Shown here piece by piece: positions 25,001-36,168 of a DNA stretch of 64,000 nt. Made by a program: the position numbers and the translations under genes. Where the stretch lies: the NCBI GenBank assembly GCA_021396245.1, contig WNYE01000020.1:310001-374000 (forward strand). Direction: 5' to 3'. Position 1 is the first letter of the stretch; every line of letters begins with the position of its first letter. The DNA is from Sporothrix humicola. Its lineage: Eukaryota; Ascomycota; Sordariomycetes; Ophiostomatales; Ophiostomataceae. Below the pieces are notes generated by a model. It searched no databases. It was not told the DNA's origin and saw only the letters and a list, made by a program, of their open reading frames with translations.

Positions 25001-28000
25001 TTGCTTTTTCCAGCTAAACGGTCGACATATTGCACAGCACACAAATATCGGCGATCGTCAAACCATGATCGAATCGTGGTTGCTTCGGCCTTGCACACCG
25101 GGATTCTAGGTTACATGCGCTACCACAGGCGACATGCCGAACGGAAGCATCGCCAGTGAGCATCGCCGTTTTCTGGTCAATCTGGGTGATGGGAATACAA
25201 ATCCTGGCCACAAGAGAATGGGCGAAGGGCAGAGAAGAGAGAAGCGTTCCGTTGTTCGTTCTTGTGGCGGTCGTGCGCACCGACACTAGACGACTCACTG
25301 TCCGAGCGTCACAGGGTGCGCCTCGACATCGTCCTTGCCAGCTTGCCTCCATTGCCTCCTAGACCAATCATCACAGCCGTGCTAAAGTTGCACGAAATGA
25401 AAGGCTGCAGCACTGGCTGCAGCATTGTCCCCGGTTTTTTTGCCTCCCTGCGGCGTGGAATCGCATTCATGCATCCCAAGTGGTGTTTTGTTTGGCCGCT
25501 GGCGCCAGTTTCCCATGTGTCGTCAATATCGACCGTTGGGCATTTCAGGGTACGATACGTCGTACACGAGAAACTCAACCACACAAGGAGACAAGCAAGC
25601 AATTGCAAGAGGTCAAAAATGGAGTTTACCCAGGCGTTATCCAACCCCTCCTTGAGCCCACATTGCCCACAGCGCCCACATGCTGCAGTATCCCGAACCA
25701 GAAAGGATCAGCAACAACAACAGGGTTCTAGCCACAATGGGCGGAAAGACACTCGCGATACTTGAATATGTGAGTGAGATGCAAGTTGACACTGAGCCAC
25801 AGCTTTCTATTTTATTTTCTCGGCGAAAAAGATACAAAGTCTCACGGCCGAGAGGCTTTGATTATGGGTCTGGCTGAACAAGACCTTGGGGCCAAACGAA
25901 AAAGCGGCCCGTTGAAAGCGAGTCGGACTTGGGCAAGTGGAAGAAGTCGAGAGTCTGGATGAACAGCACATGAGTTGGAGAGGAAGGGGAAGAAAGGTTG
26001 TCGATCAGGCCGATTGGCCGGGATTTTTTTGCATTGCAGCCGAAAAGATCAAAGGCTCAAAAACATTAAGGCAATCGAACATCAAAGGGGAAACAAACAC
26101 CGCCCAACCCCAGAATCGACCCCCCAGTCGCCCATGGTCGTCAGTGGGTAGGTTCACCGCTGGTAGCATTTGCGGATAGCGCTGATCGCTCTCGTCACGA
26201 CCGTCTATCGTTCCTTCGAAGCTGATCAGTCTGGCCAACGTCAGTTCACTGTGATCAGCAACAATATCCAGGCTTGACTGCCCAGGACACATGAGAGGAG
26301 GCCTGAGCGAAATACGGCCAATACTAGATGAGGAATTACCCCGGACGAACCACGATACCTGACCAGCAGGCTTTCCAAACACAGACCTGACCAGGTCCAG
26401 CCCTTCTTTGCCTTTGCCAAGTACAGTGATGCAAAGCCTGACACGCTTCCTGTGCTTGCCATCCCAAGCCAAGCACACTTTCTGGCTTACGAGTCAGAAC
26501 ACTTCATATGGGGTATTGAAAGAAAAGTGCTCCGTATTCCATATTGTGAGCGTCTATGTCCAGGGGGCTGGCATGGCTAAGCAAAGCCAAACCGGATAAC
26601 ATCCTCTCCACGAAACGGCCAAACACTTGAGCCAGAACCCCGTTGCAGATACGGTTCCCGAACGGCATCTCCTATATTGCACAGACACGCCATTTTTTGA
26701 ATACGTTCATGTCTTCAGGGTTGCAAATACCTGCATCGAGCAACACTCAAGTATCTGCCACACACCTTGGCTCCGACACCGAGAGATGGCTCCGGAGGGT
26801 TGGCACCAAAAAACAAAAGTAAGATACAGACAGGGGTGAAGACCAGGGGATGCCCATATCAGCATTTACCATCGCCCTTTTGAAACCCTTTGGGGAACCT
26901 TTCAAGCTCTCGAATTAAGTCTCAAAAGTCACGAAAAAGACGTGCTCAAATTACAGACACACAGGACATTTTACCAAGAAGTTCAAAACAGAAGAGGGGA
27001 AATTCGAAATTCAACAGCGCGGTGTCTGCAATGTCCGGTTATTTGTTTACTCTCCGGATGAACGCTGTGCGTTCTAAGCCAGCGAGAACGATAAGGTTCA
27101 ATCGCCAATTCCTGTCCAAACAGTCGAAACGGTCAAGAAACTCCAAAGCCATACGGTTTAGCCAGCTGGTTGTTAAATCTCCAGGTCTACGAACGCCTAG
27201 CTTCAGGGGATAACAACTCGGGCATTCAAACGGTCCACACACCTCCCTCTCCCCTGAAAACGGCTTGTCGACCCGTGTGTCTTCCAGACGCTGGTAGCTT
27301 GGGCAGGCTAGCGCAATTAAAAAATATGCAATCACGGTCTGCAAGGCTAGGGATCCCGGCCCAGAAAACCTGGTTTGGTCGTCTGCTTGGCTGGGCTGAC
27401 TTTTCTTTGTTTTTTTGTGCGCACAAGCACCAGCGCACTCAAGCGGGATGCTCCTCCCTTTTTGCTGCTCGCTACTACCCTCTTGTTGAGCTTCCCTCCC
27501 AAGTTTCCCGACTTCCTGTCCAGAATGCGACGTAACCTCACGAAAGCAAAACCTTGTGAGCAAATCGGGATGTCTTCCTTCTCTGCCGTTGTAGAATGTC
27601 GTGGAGTGAGAAAACGACAGCATCTCTCAACAGGCAGGGCACTGGTAGACCCTATGAAGAGATTTGTTCTGCGTTGTGGCCCCGAGACGGCGCCGTGAGA
27701 GGCACTCCTGGCAGTTGAAATTCAAAGGCCCATTCACATTAGACTCATAGGGCGCAGTCCCCACTGGTGTCGTTATGCACTACGCTGCAATCCGGCATCT
27801 TGCTCCATACTGCTTGCCAAAAACCTCGAAAGGTATGGAAACACCAGAGGGTTTTGGCTGTTTGCCCGTCTACGCATTTCCTATCGAGGCATGGTGCTCG
27901 TCTCTGGGGTAGGACTCGGGAGGGGAAAGATGAAAGACAGACCGAGATAGGTCCAGTCAACGGAGCACATCCATCGTACGGGTCAACAATGAGAATGAGA

Positions 28001-28226
28001 TGAGATGCAACTCTCTGGCCCCTCTGTTGCCTCCGGAGAAAATATGCTGCAAGCACTCCATATTATTACGACGTACGAAATCAAGAGTGCAGAACGCACC
28101 GCGCAAGACGCAAAGAGCAGGCCGCAGACCGTGCATCGCCAGGAAATAAACACCCAATACGACATCGCAGTATCTTACTCAGTACTCTAGCGGTGTGGCC
28201 GGGACCCCGGGCAGAGCACGGAGGAC

Positions 28227-28283
28227 GATGCAATTGCAAATGCAGATGCAAAATGCCAAATGCAAATGCAAATGCAAATAAAA
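28227..28283. repeat. Imperfect (AAATGC)n hexanucleotide repeat
   Basis: A run of AAATGC units with variants (AATTGC, AGATGC, AAAATGCC) covering about 57 bp, with three perfect copies at its right end. It has no gene context. Confidence 0.85.
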
Positions 28284-29949
28284 ATGGCAGATCCGGTTCT
28301 CGATCACTTCTACCCCGAGAAGGCTCTGATCGGCAGACGCATCACAACGTCCAAATGCGCAACTTGGCGCGCAACTACTGCCCCTCGCCCCTTTGGCTCT
28401 TCCTACGACGCACTCTTTTCTGTTTATCCTGTTCTTTGTCCTTTTTGGTCAGGGGAAACCGGCGGCTTCTATTATCGGCTAACGCGCCGGCGTCCAGAAA
28501 TCTTTGGTGCCCTGCGCATCGACAACCGCCGGACCTGTCGATCTTGACCTATTGTGCTTGGTTTGCTGTCTATCTCAGCCGTTGACACTTGCGCTACGGC
28601 GCGGCTTTGCCTTGTGCCTTGTGTCTTTTGCCTATTTGCCTTTTCGGCCAGGAGGTCAGCACGGTATTTTTGTGTGGTTCAAATTCAAATGGCCAAGACT
28701 GAATTGAAGCATTCCGAGGGTTCTGTATGGACACTTTACGGAGCACCACAACCATGGAAGTAAACAGGGGAGGCATATTTCAATGCTTTCTTTTTTTGAC
28801 CTTCCAATACTGTGTGTCTCTGTGTTGAAGATAAAAATGTCTTCCCAATACTCCGGAACGCCTACTCCGCCCATGTTCGATTTCATCCCGCACATTTATT
28901 CAATCTTTGTGCCAGGTCATTTTATGATTTTTATGAACCATTATCTGGGCGACAATCTGTGATCTGTGCCCTACCTTGAGAAACAGGGCTCAGTTGTGCA
29001 GCCTTATGACTTGGGCCCTAGCCAATCTCACCTGACCGATGATACTACAGAACGAGGAGCAAAGGAGAAGAACTGAGAGACAGCTTTAAGAGGAATGGAG
29101 CACTTCGATCCTCAATATGCACTACCTGGAGGATTTGAGACCAGGTCCACTCCCCAGGCCCCTGTTGCAGCGCAGCGTTGCATTCTGGATGGGATCTCGA
29201 ACTCGGCCCACGGTGTCGCCTTGCTTGGTACTGGAGTGGCCCCTGTCGAGGGGAAAAACGGAGAGGGCCGGGGGAGAAACGCAAGAAATTTTGCTGCCAG
29301 GAAGAAAAAGGTTTGTCAACTGGAAACGGGACAAAAAAATAGCACGGATGGCAAAAGGCAGTGCGTCTGTCCAGCATTCTGTTTGGCTTCCCCACGACAA
29401 CTACTGAGGACTTCGAGGGCTTCCCTCGTCGGTATCAGCCATTCCTCACTTCATCCTCTGCGCCTAGAGGCCCCTAGGTCCTCTTCGTGAGAATGACGCC
29501 GTCCAGAAACACATTTTTAGCGAATGCTACGCCGCTTGCAAAAATATATCAGGACTGAGTCCTTATTAAAGACTTTTTACTCCCCTGGCAGGCTGGACGG
29601 AGGAGTTCCTTTGCAGTGGAGCTGGGTGCTATATCTGGTGCCGCATATTGACGTCCAGAATGGAGCCCTTATGGAGTGTTCTACCGGAGTGTGACGGCAC
29701 GGCAGGGCAAGCGAAGGTATCAATACCAATTCAATACGGCGAAACTGTACATGAATTGAGGGCCTGCAAGGGGCAGCAACGGGTTTCCGGGCAAGGAGGA
29801 CATGACCCGGTAGGCGGGCCATGTCAATGAAGAACGAACAAAGCACAAAAAGAATCGAGGAATCAACAAGCCAGACCAGCATGAGCAGGGCCAACATGAG
29901 CCAGCTGTCCATCAGGCCCAACAGCACCTACTCAAAAGATCCTCCATCT

Positions 29950-30080
29950 CGGCTAGACAAGGCCAGGCTAGCCCGGATCAGAGCCTGGCCAGGACCACCA
30001 ACAATCGGCCAGGTCCAGAACAATCCTACAGTTTGGCAATGAATGGCCTGGCGGTGGCCTGGCGGTCGTCTCCGGCCAGA
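29950..30080. repeat. GCCAGG/CCTGGC-rich patch
   Basis: At least seven GCCAG or CTGGC cores occur in both orientations within 130 bp, including the tandem GGCCTGGCGGT unit near 30044-30065. The mixture of orientations could form hairpins. No function is assigned. Confidence 0.45.
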
Positions 30081-31949
30081 CCTTGTGGCCGTGTATTTTT
30101 GTGTCGAGTTGGCAAGCGGTCGGACGCACAAACAGAAACAACAGAAACAAGCTTGACATTGACGAGGGCTCCGAAATATAAAAACGAAATTCCGAAAACG
30201 AGAAACTCAGACCATCTCGGCCGCCAACAAACGCCATGCAACTCCACACGGAGGCCAAAAGGACGGCAATACGGAGACCATGTCGAAATAAAATGGGCCG
30301 GGAGCGCAGCCAGGCCAGCCACAGCCTCTCGCAACGTCCCGCTGCGCTGTGGACCCAGTCCGCTGGGAGGGCTATCCAGCCAAAAGTACTGAGACTGACA
30401 GAGTACGGCGTATGAGTGAATGTTGCGAGTGCGACGTTGACCAGCAAAGTTCTTTTCGGTGAAAGAAACACAGACAAGTGCGCAAAATGGCCCCAAAACG
30501 GGAGTCACAATTTTGAATTTAGAGATATCAAAAGCAGGATACGACCACGGCCTATTCAGCTTGAGTCTCGTCTCCCTAACCCACCGTTTTGACCCCCAAC
30601 GACGTTTGACAGGCATTATCCAGTTTTCCCATTTGCGTTCTTTTGACAGTTACTTGCTTTCTTTTTCCAGCTTCCGGTTTTCAGTCCTTCCTCTCCCCCA
30701 TTCCCGCCTCGCATTTTGACGCAATATGTTTTCTTTTTCCTTCCAGGTAAAGTGGGACCCATCTTGGTTCTGCAAACCCAAGTCTGTGCCCATCTGTGCT
30801 CTGTCTGTGCCAAAAGTCTGTTAGCTGAACTATTGGCTATTCTGAGGAACACATGATGGCCAGTGATGTTGTCCAAGATGACGGATAAGGTGAAGAGAAA
30901 CGAAAGAAGAAACGAAAAAGAAAAGAAAACAAACAAAAGAGGCAAAGGGGCGGTTCCGCGTGGGGGCTGACCGGTATCTCGCTACCGTTAGGGCTCTGGT
31001 GTTCTGACTCTATTTTCACGACAATTTGACAATTTGCTCACGGCATGTAGTTTTGCCATCATCACTTTGCTCTTTATTTAATTTCTTATTTCCTTTCTCG
31101 TCACTTTCATCGAATGTCGGCCGGTCAGTAATAACCAGCGTCTTACATCGGCCAAACAAACAAAAGAGGCAAACGACTTCATACAGAACACGAGACAGAG
31201 CTTGGGGCGAATAACAGAAAAAAGAAAACAAAACGACCACAGGGTAGTGGTCCAGGTCATCCGGTCGTATTTCACCATTTTCTATTGCTTTTCTTCAGTT
31301 TATCATTTTTGCCAGCGCATCGAGTCTGGCGAGCTGAAGCTGAGTCAGGGGGGTTTTTATGACGATGTAACGGGTGTTTGAGTGTATCTGTCCCAGGCGA
31401 GCCAGGCAGTGATGGCCCTTGCTGCTCTCACCTTTTGGCTTTGCTTCTTTGCTTTCTTATTTGCTTTCTTTTTTGTTGATGATCCTATCCCAGTCTTGTC
31501 TCGTTTGCCGCCGGCTCGCTTCCGGCATTTGAGAGGTCCCCAAAGTCTCCAAAGTACTGGTACCAAGATGATCTCCTGACTTTTTTGCTTCTTTTTGTCC
31601 ATGCATCGCATTCTCCCTTGCATTTTCACCGTCAACAAACATCCAGCAAAAACTCGAAAAGCGGCCCCCACGCCAATGAGCAACTGCCGTGCTCTCCGTC
31701 ATGGATGTTGGTTTGTTGTCATCTAAATTGCGGTGTACATCTACATCGATTGTTGGCCATAAATGTACTCCCAGTATGCGGAAACCACAATCGCAAAAAC
31801 GAACTACACGACAAAACGGATACGAAATTCGAAAAAGAAAAGACTCGAAAAGGGACTCGCTTGACTCGCAAAAACACCAAAAGTGAAGGATGGAAAACAT
31901 CGTACGACAAAAAGAAAAAAAAAAACTCTTTCATGAGCCGCACCCCATG

Positions 31950-32207
31950 CTACATCGGCACCTCGATCGTGTTAGTGCCGTCCTCCTCTTCCTCCACCTC
32001 CTTCGACGATGTCGCCGTCCCTCAATATTCGACATATTCCTCACCAGCTCCGTAAAATACTGGAGTCCTCCTGTCTTTCTCGTCTCAACTTATCGCCTCG
32101 TCCAGAACAGCGGGTTTTTCACATCCGTAATCCATCTCGGCTCCACCTGCCAGCATCTGGCCCAATCCAACCAGTTCGAGACTCCTCGACCGTTGGATTT
32201 CGACATT
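31950..32207 (-). pseudogene. Coding-like relic with two in-frame TGA codons
   Basis: On the minus strand one frame runs from after a TAA (32208-32210) to a TAG (31950-31952), with TGA codons at 32085-32087 and 32022-32024. Between and after the stops the composition is protein-like, with segments EKPAVLDEAIS, RRTPVFYGAGEEYVEY and an acidic tail EVEEEEDGTNTIEVPM. Each TGA could have come from CGA by a C-to-T change. It may be a decayed gene, or a short gene whose introns remove the stops (a GGTGAGAG donor-like site lies at about 32221 and a CCAG acceptor precedes 32155). The overlapping + strand frame (31933-32055) and another minus frame (32090-32236) are mutually exclusive readings. No family was recognised. 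Confidence 0.25.
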
Positions 32208-32236
32208 TTAGCTCTCTCACCAAGCATCGTGGCCAT
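32090..32236 (-). CDS. Candidate 48-aa Trp-rich short ORF
   Basis: ATG to TAA, 48 codons, with five tryptophans. The C-terminal part contains SNWLDWARCWQVEPRW and ends KNPLFWTRR, which is unlike the low-complexity frames typical of this interval. It overlaps the relic frame at 31950-32207 in a different phase, so at most one of the two can be real. There is no homologue that I can name. Confidence 0.2.
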   Translation of the reverse strand: MATMLGERAKMSKSNGRGVSNWLDWARCWQVEPRWITDVKNPLFWTRR

Positions 32237-33064
32237 GTGTTTTCGGCATGCTTCACGGCGTAGAGCGTCTCATTACGGGATACTCACGACGTATTTATTG
32301 CTTCATTGCCTCATTTAAAGCCTCATGTTGCGCTTTCACGGGGTGGCCGCGCAGTGCAACGTCCACAGGGCGTGGGGTGCCCTGTCCACGCCCTATCCCC
32401 TATCTCCCAAGGACATTTATCCATACCCTTCCTTTCAATGCATTCCCATGGCATGGCTGACTATCAGCCTCACCAGGTTTTTTCTGACTTTGAAGGATGG
32501 GATATCCTGACCATGTTCCTTCTAGAAAAGAGGATTGCACTTTCTGTCAAGGCTTCAAGCAAGATGGCCATGGGTGTCAAGACTCTCACGGCTTCTCCAT
32601 TCGAAAGATTCTTCTGTCGCAATATTGGCTTGCCTACCATGCACCGCCTTGCTAGTAATATCGACCTTTCATTAGAAGAAGCGCCTTCCGTGCCCCCGGC
32701 GCTCTAGCTGCGACGTTGATGTAATCTGAACGAAAACGAAAATGAAAACGACTTCGGCTCCCGACTGACAGCTCGCGATGTCCTTGAAAATCCATTTTGA
32801 CAAGACACTTGACGAGTCAACAAACCAACGAGCAGCTTAAAATCTGACACTCATCTTGTCTGTGCAATTATAAATATACCAAGCCAATACGCCCCTCCCT
32901 GACAATCCCATTCCCGACATTTAATTTTGTCGCAATTTATTCTCCGGCACAGGAGCGCTTCCAGATGTCTGGGAAGAGACCATTCTCATATTGGAAGTTA
33001 TCAAAGTCACGATGCGTCCAAATATGAGATACAGGGACCACATATCTTACTTTTACGGCGTTCT

Positions 33065-34608
33065 TACGACGTACGACGTGCGACGTACGGAGTACTCCTT
33101 TTTCCTTTCCAGTTCGGGAAGCAATAAAAAGTTGACAGTGGGGGCAGATGGGGGCAATCTACGACGTACATTCTACATTCTGCAAGAGCTTTGCCTCTTC
33201 CATCTTGACAGAGACCTTCGTCAGCGTCCCAGTCGACCGTTGAGACCCGTTTTCGCAATATGCATCGGCGCGGAGCATCGGCTCCGCCGTCAACGTCAAC
33301 AACGACCCTTGCTCTTCCGTTTTCGGTGTCCTATCGTGCGAATGCCCTTCTTCTTTCATCACCGTATTGTGAGGGGGCCTACTCCGTACAATGGGCAGCA
33401 AACAGAGTCTCACGATGAGTGCCTGCCAGAACTGCGATGATTCACCTCGCACATGGAGATCATACTCGACAGCAAGTTGCCGATATTCGCAGTCGAGGGC
33501 ATCTTCGTGACAGTTCAGATGAAAGCAATCATAAGATGCCTGCCCCTTGTTGCAAATCATCGGGTTGTGTTCATCAAACTGTCGACAAGAAGATCAACGG
33601 CCGTCATGTTGATATCGAAAAGAGGCTGAAATATTGGTGACACAAACGGCTCCAAAGTCAACGTCCCGTCTCAGGATATCCTCGTACACACGACCTGTCA
33701 CTCCATCTTCCGGTCTTCGTCTCGTCGCACTTCGAATTGTCGAGTGTTGTGCAACCTACGACGTAACCGGCTGTCAACACCCAGGTGCCGAGAGGTTTTT
33801 CTCCTTTTCTTTTGTTTATTTTTGTCCTTTTTGTCGTCGTCCTGTCCATTTTCCCTCCCGTCTCTGGACCCTTCAACTTCAACCATCTCAACCTTCAACG
33901 GCCGCCCACTGTTGTGCATCTCTTGGAAACGGGAAACCAAAGAAGAGGGTGCCATTCTCTGCGGCCTCCTGTAGGAACCTGCGTTCCGTACCGCTCAAGC
34001 GGCACAATACTTGATGAGGAAGGGATTGCCATACGGGGTACGTCGTAATACGTTCTGTTTTCTGTTGCCTGTGGCCTGTGCTGTTCCGTATTTCAGAATC
34101 CTCTTGAGAATACGGAGTACGTCGTACGCACATCTTAAAAAGTATCTTGACATTGCAAGTGCATCGTAAGATACAGTCGCTGCGTCGTATCGGTGGCCGA
34201 TGAGGATTCTGCCCTCTGCCCTCACATATTCTGTGTGCAAGATGCAAGGAGACCGCGCTCAGTTGGCGCATTCAGACTTTTTTTCCCCCCAATTTACTCT
34301 GTGGTTTTTACGTCTTCCTTCTTCACTCTTTTTGTACCTTATTTTCCTGCCCTGGCTTTTTCACGCGTCTGGCTTCTTCTCCGGGCTTCCTGGCCTTGTA
34401 CCCCCCAATGCAACCCTGGGTGAGAAAGCCCCTGCGTGCCACTGCAACGGGACGCAATGGCAATGAAACAGTAGCATGCTAGAGAAGGAAAGGAAAGGGT
34501 CGCAAACCCGAAAACGAAAGAAGGAAGCTTGTACTGGTACCTTTTGCGTCGTACTTTTTGAGTTGCCCTCCGTTTGAGGACGGAGAAATGATGGTAAGAT
34601 ACGGAGTA
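33065..34608. repeat. Cluster of TACGACGTA and TACGGAGTA 9-mers
   Basis: Exact copies of TACGACGTA/TACGTCGTA lie at 33065, 33160, 33757, 34039 and 34118. Exact copies of TACGGAGTA/TACTCCGTA lie at 33086, 33380, 34111 and 34600 (first base given). The pair at 34111 and 34118 overlaps by two bases. Near-copies (GCGTCGTAC at 34545, GCGTCGTATC at about 34183) add to the cluster. These may be binding sites, remnants of a small palindromic repeat family, or mutational signatures. Confidence 0.7.
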
Positions 34609-34824
34609 CTAGGTACAAAATCTGAGAGAAAACGGAGGAAGGGAATGGAAGCCAAACGAGAAAAGAGAGGGCACAAAACCGCGAATCCGTCAGAAAAGAC
34701 GACGAGCAGCGAGGAGACGATGAGGGGAAGAGGGGGATGATGACAGAACAATGGCTTTCATGCTACTTTGGGAAATCACATCGCCCTAAAAAGAAGCACT
34801 GCGACTGAGCGACACTGATTTCGA

Positions 34825-34861
34825 CGGACTGCGACGTCCTGGAAAGTCGGACTGCGACGTC
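34825..34861. repeat. 14-bp direct repeat CGGACTGCGACGTC
   Basis: Two perfect copies at 34825-34838 and 34848-34861, 23 bp apart start to start. Both contain the ACGT-type core GACGTC seen in other motifs of this interval. Confidence 0.85.
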
Positions 34862-35154
34862 GACGGCGATGATGGCACTTGAGAGTCGATGAGTGGTGGA
34901 AAGACGGAATTTGCGAGTGAGGATGGGAAAGTGGGAAAGAAGGGTGAAAATCTTTTTGAAAATGGAGGGGAGAAGAAAGCAAGAGAGGGAAAAACGAAAA
35001 CGGCCCGTTTCTCCTATGATGAAACAGGTGGAAGAGCAAATGGACGTTGGAGGACGAAAGGGAAAAGCAATGATGCAAAAATGATGCAAAACGCTGGAGG
35101 ATGTGAAACAATAATTCTGGCAAAATAGAGACTACAGTTCTGATGTCTTTTGAC

Positions 35155-35166
35155 TTTTTTTCCTTT

Positions 35167-35198
<32 letters not shown>
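35155..35198. repeat. Long poly(T) tract
   Basis: A T-rich stretch ending in 30 uninterrupted T residues (35169-35198), followed by CAGG. It could be a slippage-prone homopolymer or the poly(A) tail scar of a retroposed transcript on the minus strand; no coding relic was seen next to it. Confidence 0.9.
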
Positions 35199-36144
35199 CA
35201 GGCGTCTTTTTAATTATTCAGGTTTAATTCATATTTTGATTTGTCGTCACTTATTATTGATACCAAATATGCGCAGGCCTGCCTCTTCTCATCCATGGTC
35301 GCCTCGTTTTGTTTCAAAACATCGCCTAGGATGTTAGTGATGCAATGTCATGAATAAGATACAAATACACCCAAGGTAGGACTACCATTATTCCATGGAC
35401 AGCAGAGGCAGAGCATAAACTGAGGCTGAGCAGTGCCTCAAGAGAGGCCTGAAGCATTTATCACATGCTAGCCCCTGGCCTCTGACTGCTTTGTGGGTTC
35501 GGGAGGTGAATTGTTTCAGGTTCCATCGTAGCTAAAGGAAAGAAGGAAAAGAAGCCAATGTGAGGATAATAGGTAGGAACTTGATCTCGACAAAATATTA
35601 GGGGATATAAAGAAAGAGGAAAAACAAATAAAATAAAATAAGAAGTTCGACGAGCGAAGTGACTCAATATTCCTCCTCTTATTATTTCATTAATTACGCA
35701 GTCTGTTCTCCGCCGATAGTTATATGCTGGACCCCTACTTCTTAGAAACAGAAGACACCAATGCGTGGCAGATATAACATTTCAGATATAGCCGTGTTTT
35801 TCTGGTTGTCCCTTTCTATCTACCATAGCATCTCAGTGAGTCTGCCCAGTTTGCCCAGTACCAAGGACCAGTTTCTGACCCGGATGGTACAGAGATGCTA
35901 CAGAAGATGTCCTGTGTCGTACTTTGCATCAAAATAGCCAGCAACCTGAGAAGTGATACAAACCCGTGGTCTGTGGTGGGAAATGGCCGTGCTCTGTGGA
36001 ATATGTGATAGAAGCAGACATTGCAATGCGGTGAAACAACGGATAATATGTGAAGCTTGTGGGTGTAAAATCAGTTGATGTAGACGTGAAATTCTGGATA
36101 ATAAACACGAACGGTTGGGATTGTTTGGTTTATTGTCGTGAGGG

Positions 36145-36168
36145 TTTTTTTTTTTTTAAAAAAAAAAA
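36145..36168. repeat. T13A11 palindromic homopolymer
   Basis: Thirteen T residues followed directly by eleven A residues, able to form a perfect A/T hairpin or to act as a nucleosome-excluding tract. It lies about 0.9 kb downstream of the CCT8 stop codon. Confidence 0.85.

Larger units (their letters stand above)
21301..31932. other. Gene-poor interval, no confident gene
   Basis: More than 10 kb without a supported gene. A leader-like CT-rich + strand tract (about 21340-21437) precedes an ATG at 21438 whose frame stays open for only 19 codons and contains a GTAAGG donor-like site. The longest frames (24237-24851 -, 27039-27623 -, 30026-30616 -, 26005-26478 -) show no known motif; the last lacks an ATG start. 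Motif copies include TACGGAGTA at 22073-22081 and TACGACGTA-type at 25556-25564 and 28067-28075. A GCCAGG/CCTGGC-rich patch lies at 29950-30080. Confidence 0.45.

Noticed and set aside
13086..27893. Shared 13-mer CTATCGAGGCATG at 13086 and 27881
   Set aside because: Dozens of 13-mer pairs are expected by chance in 64 kb.
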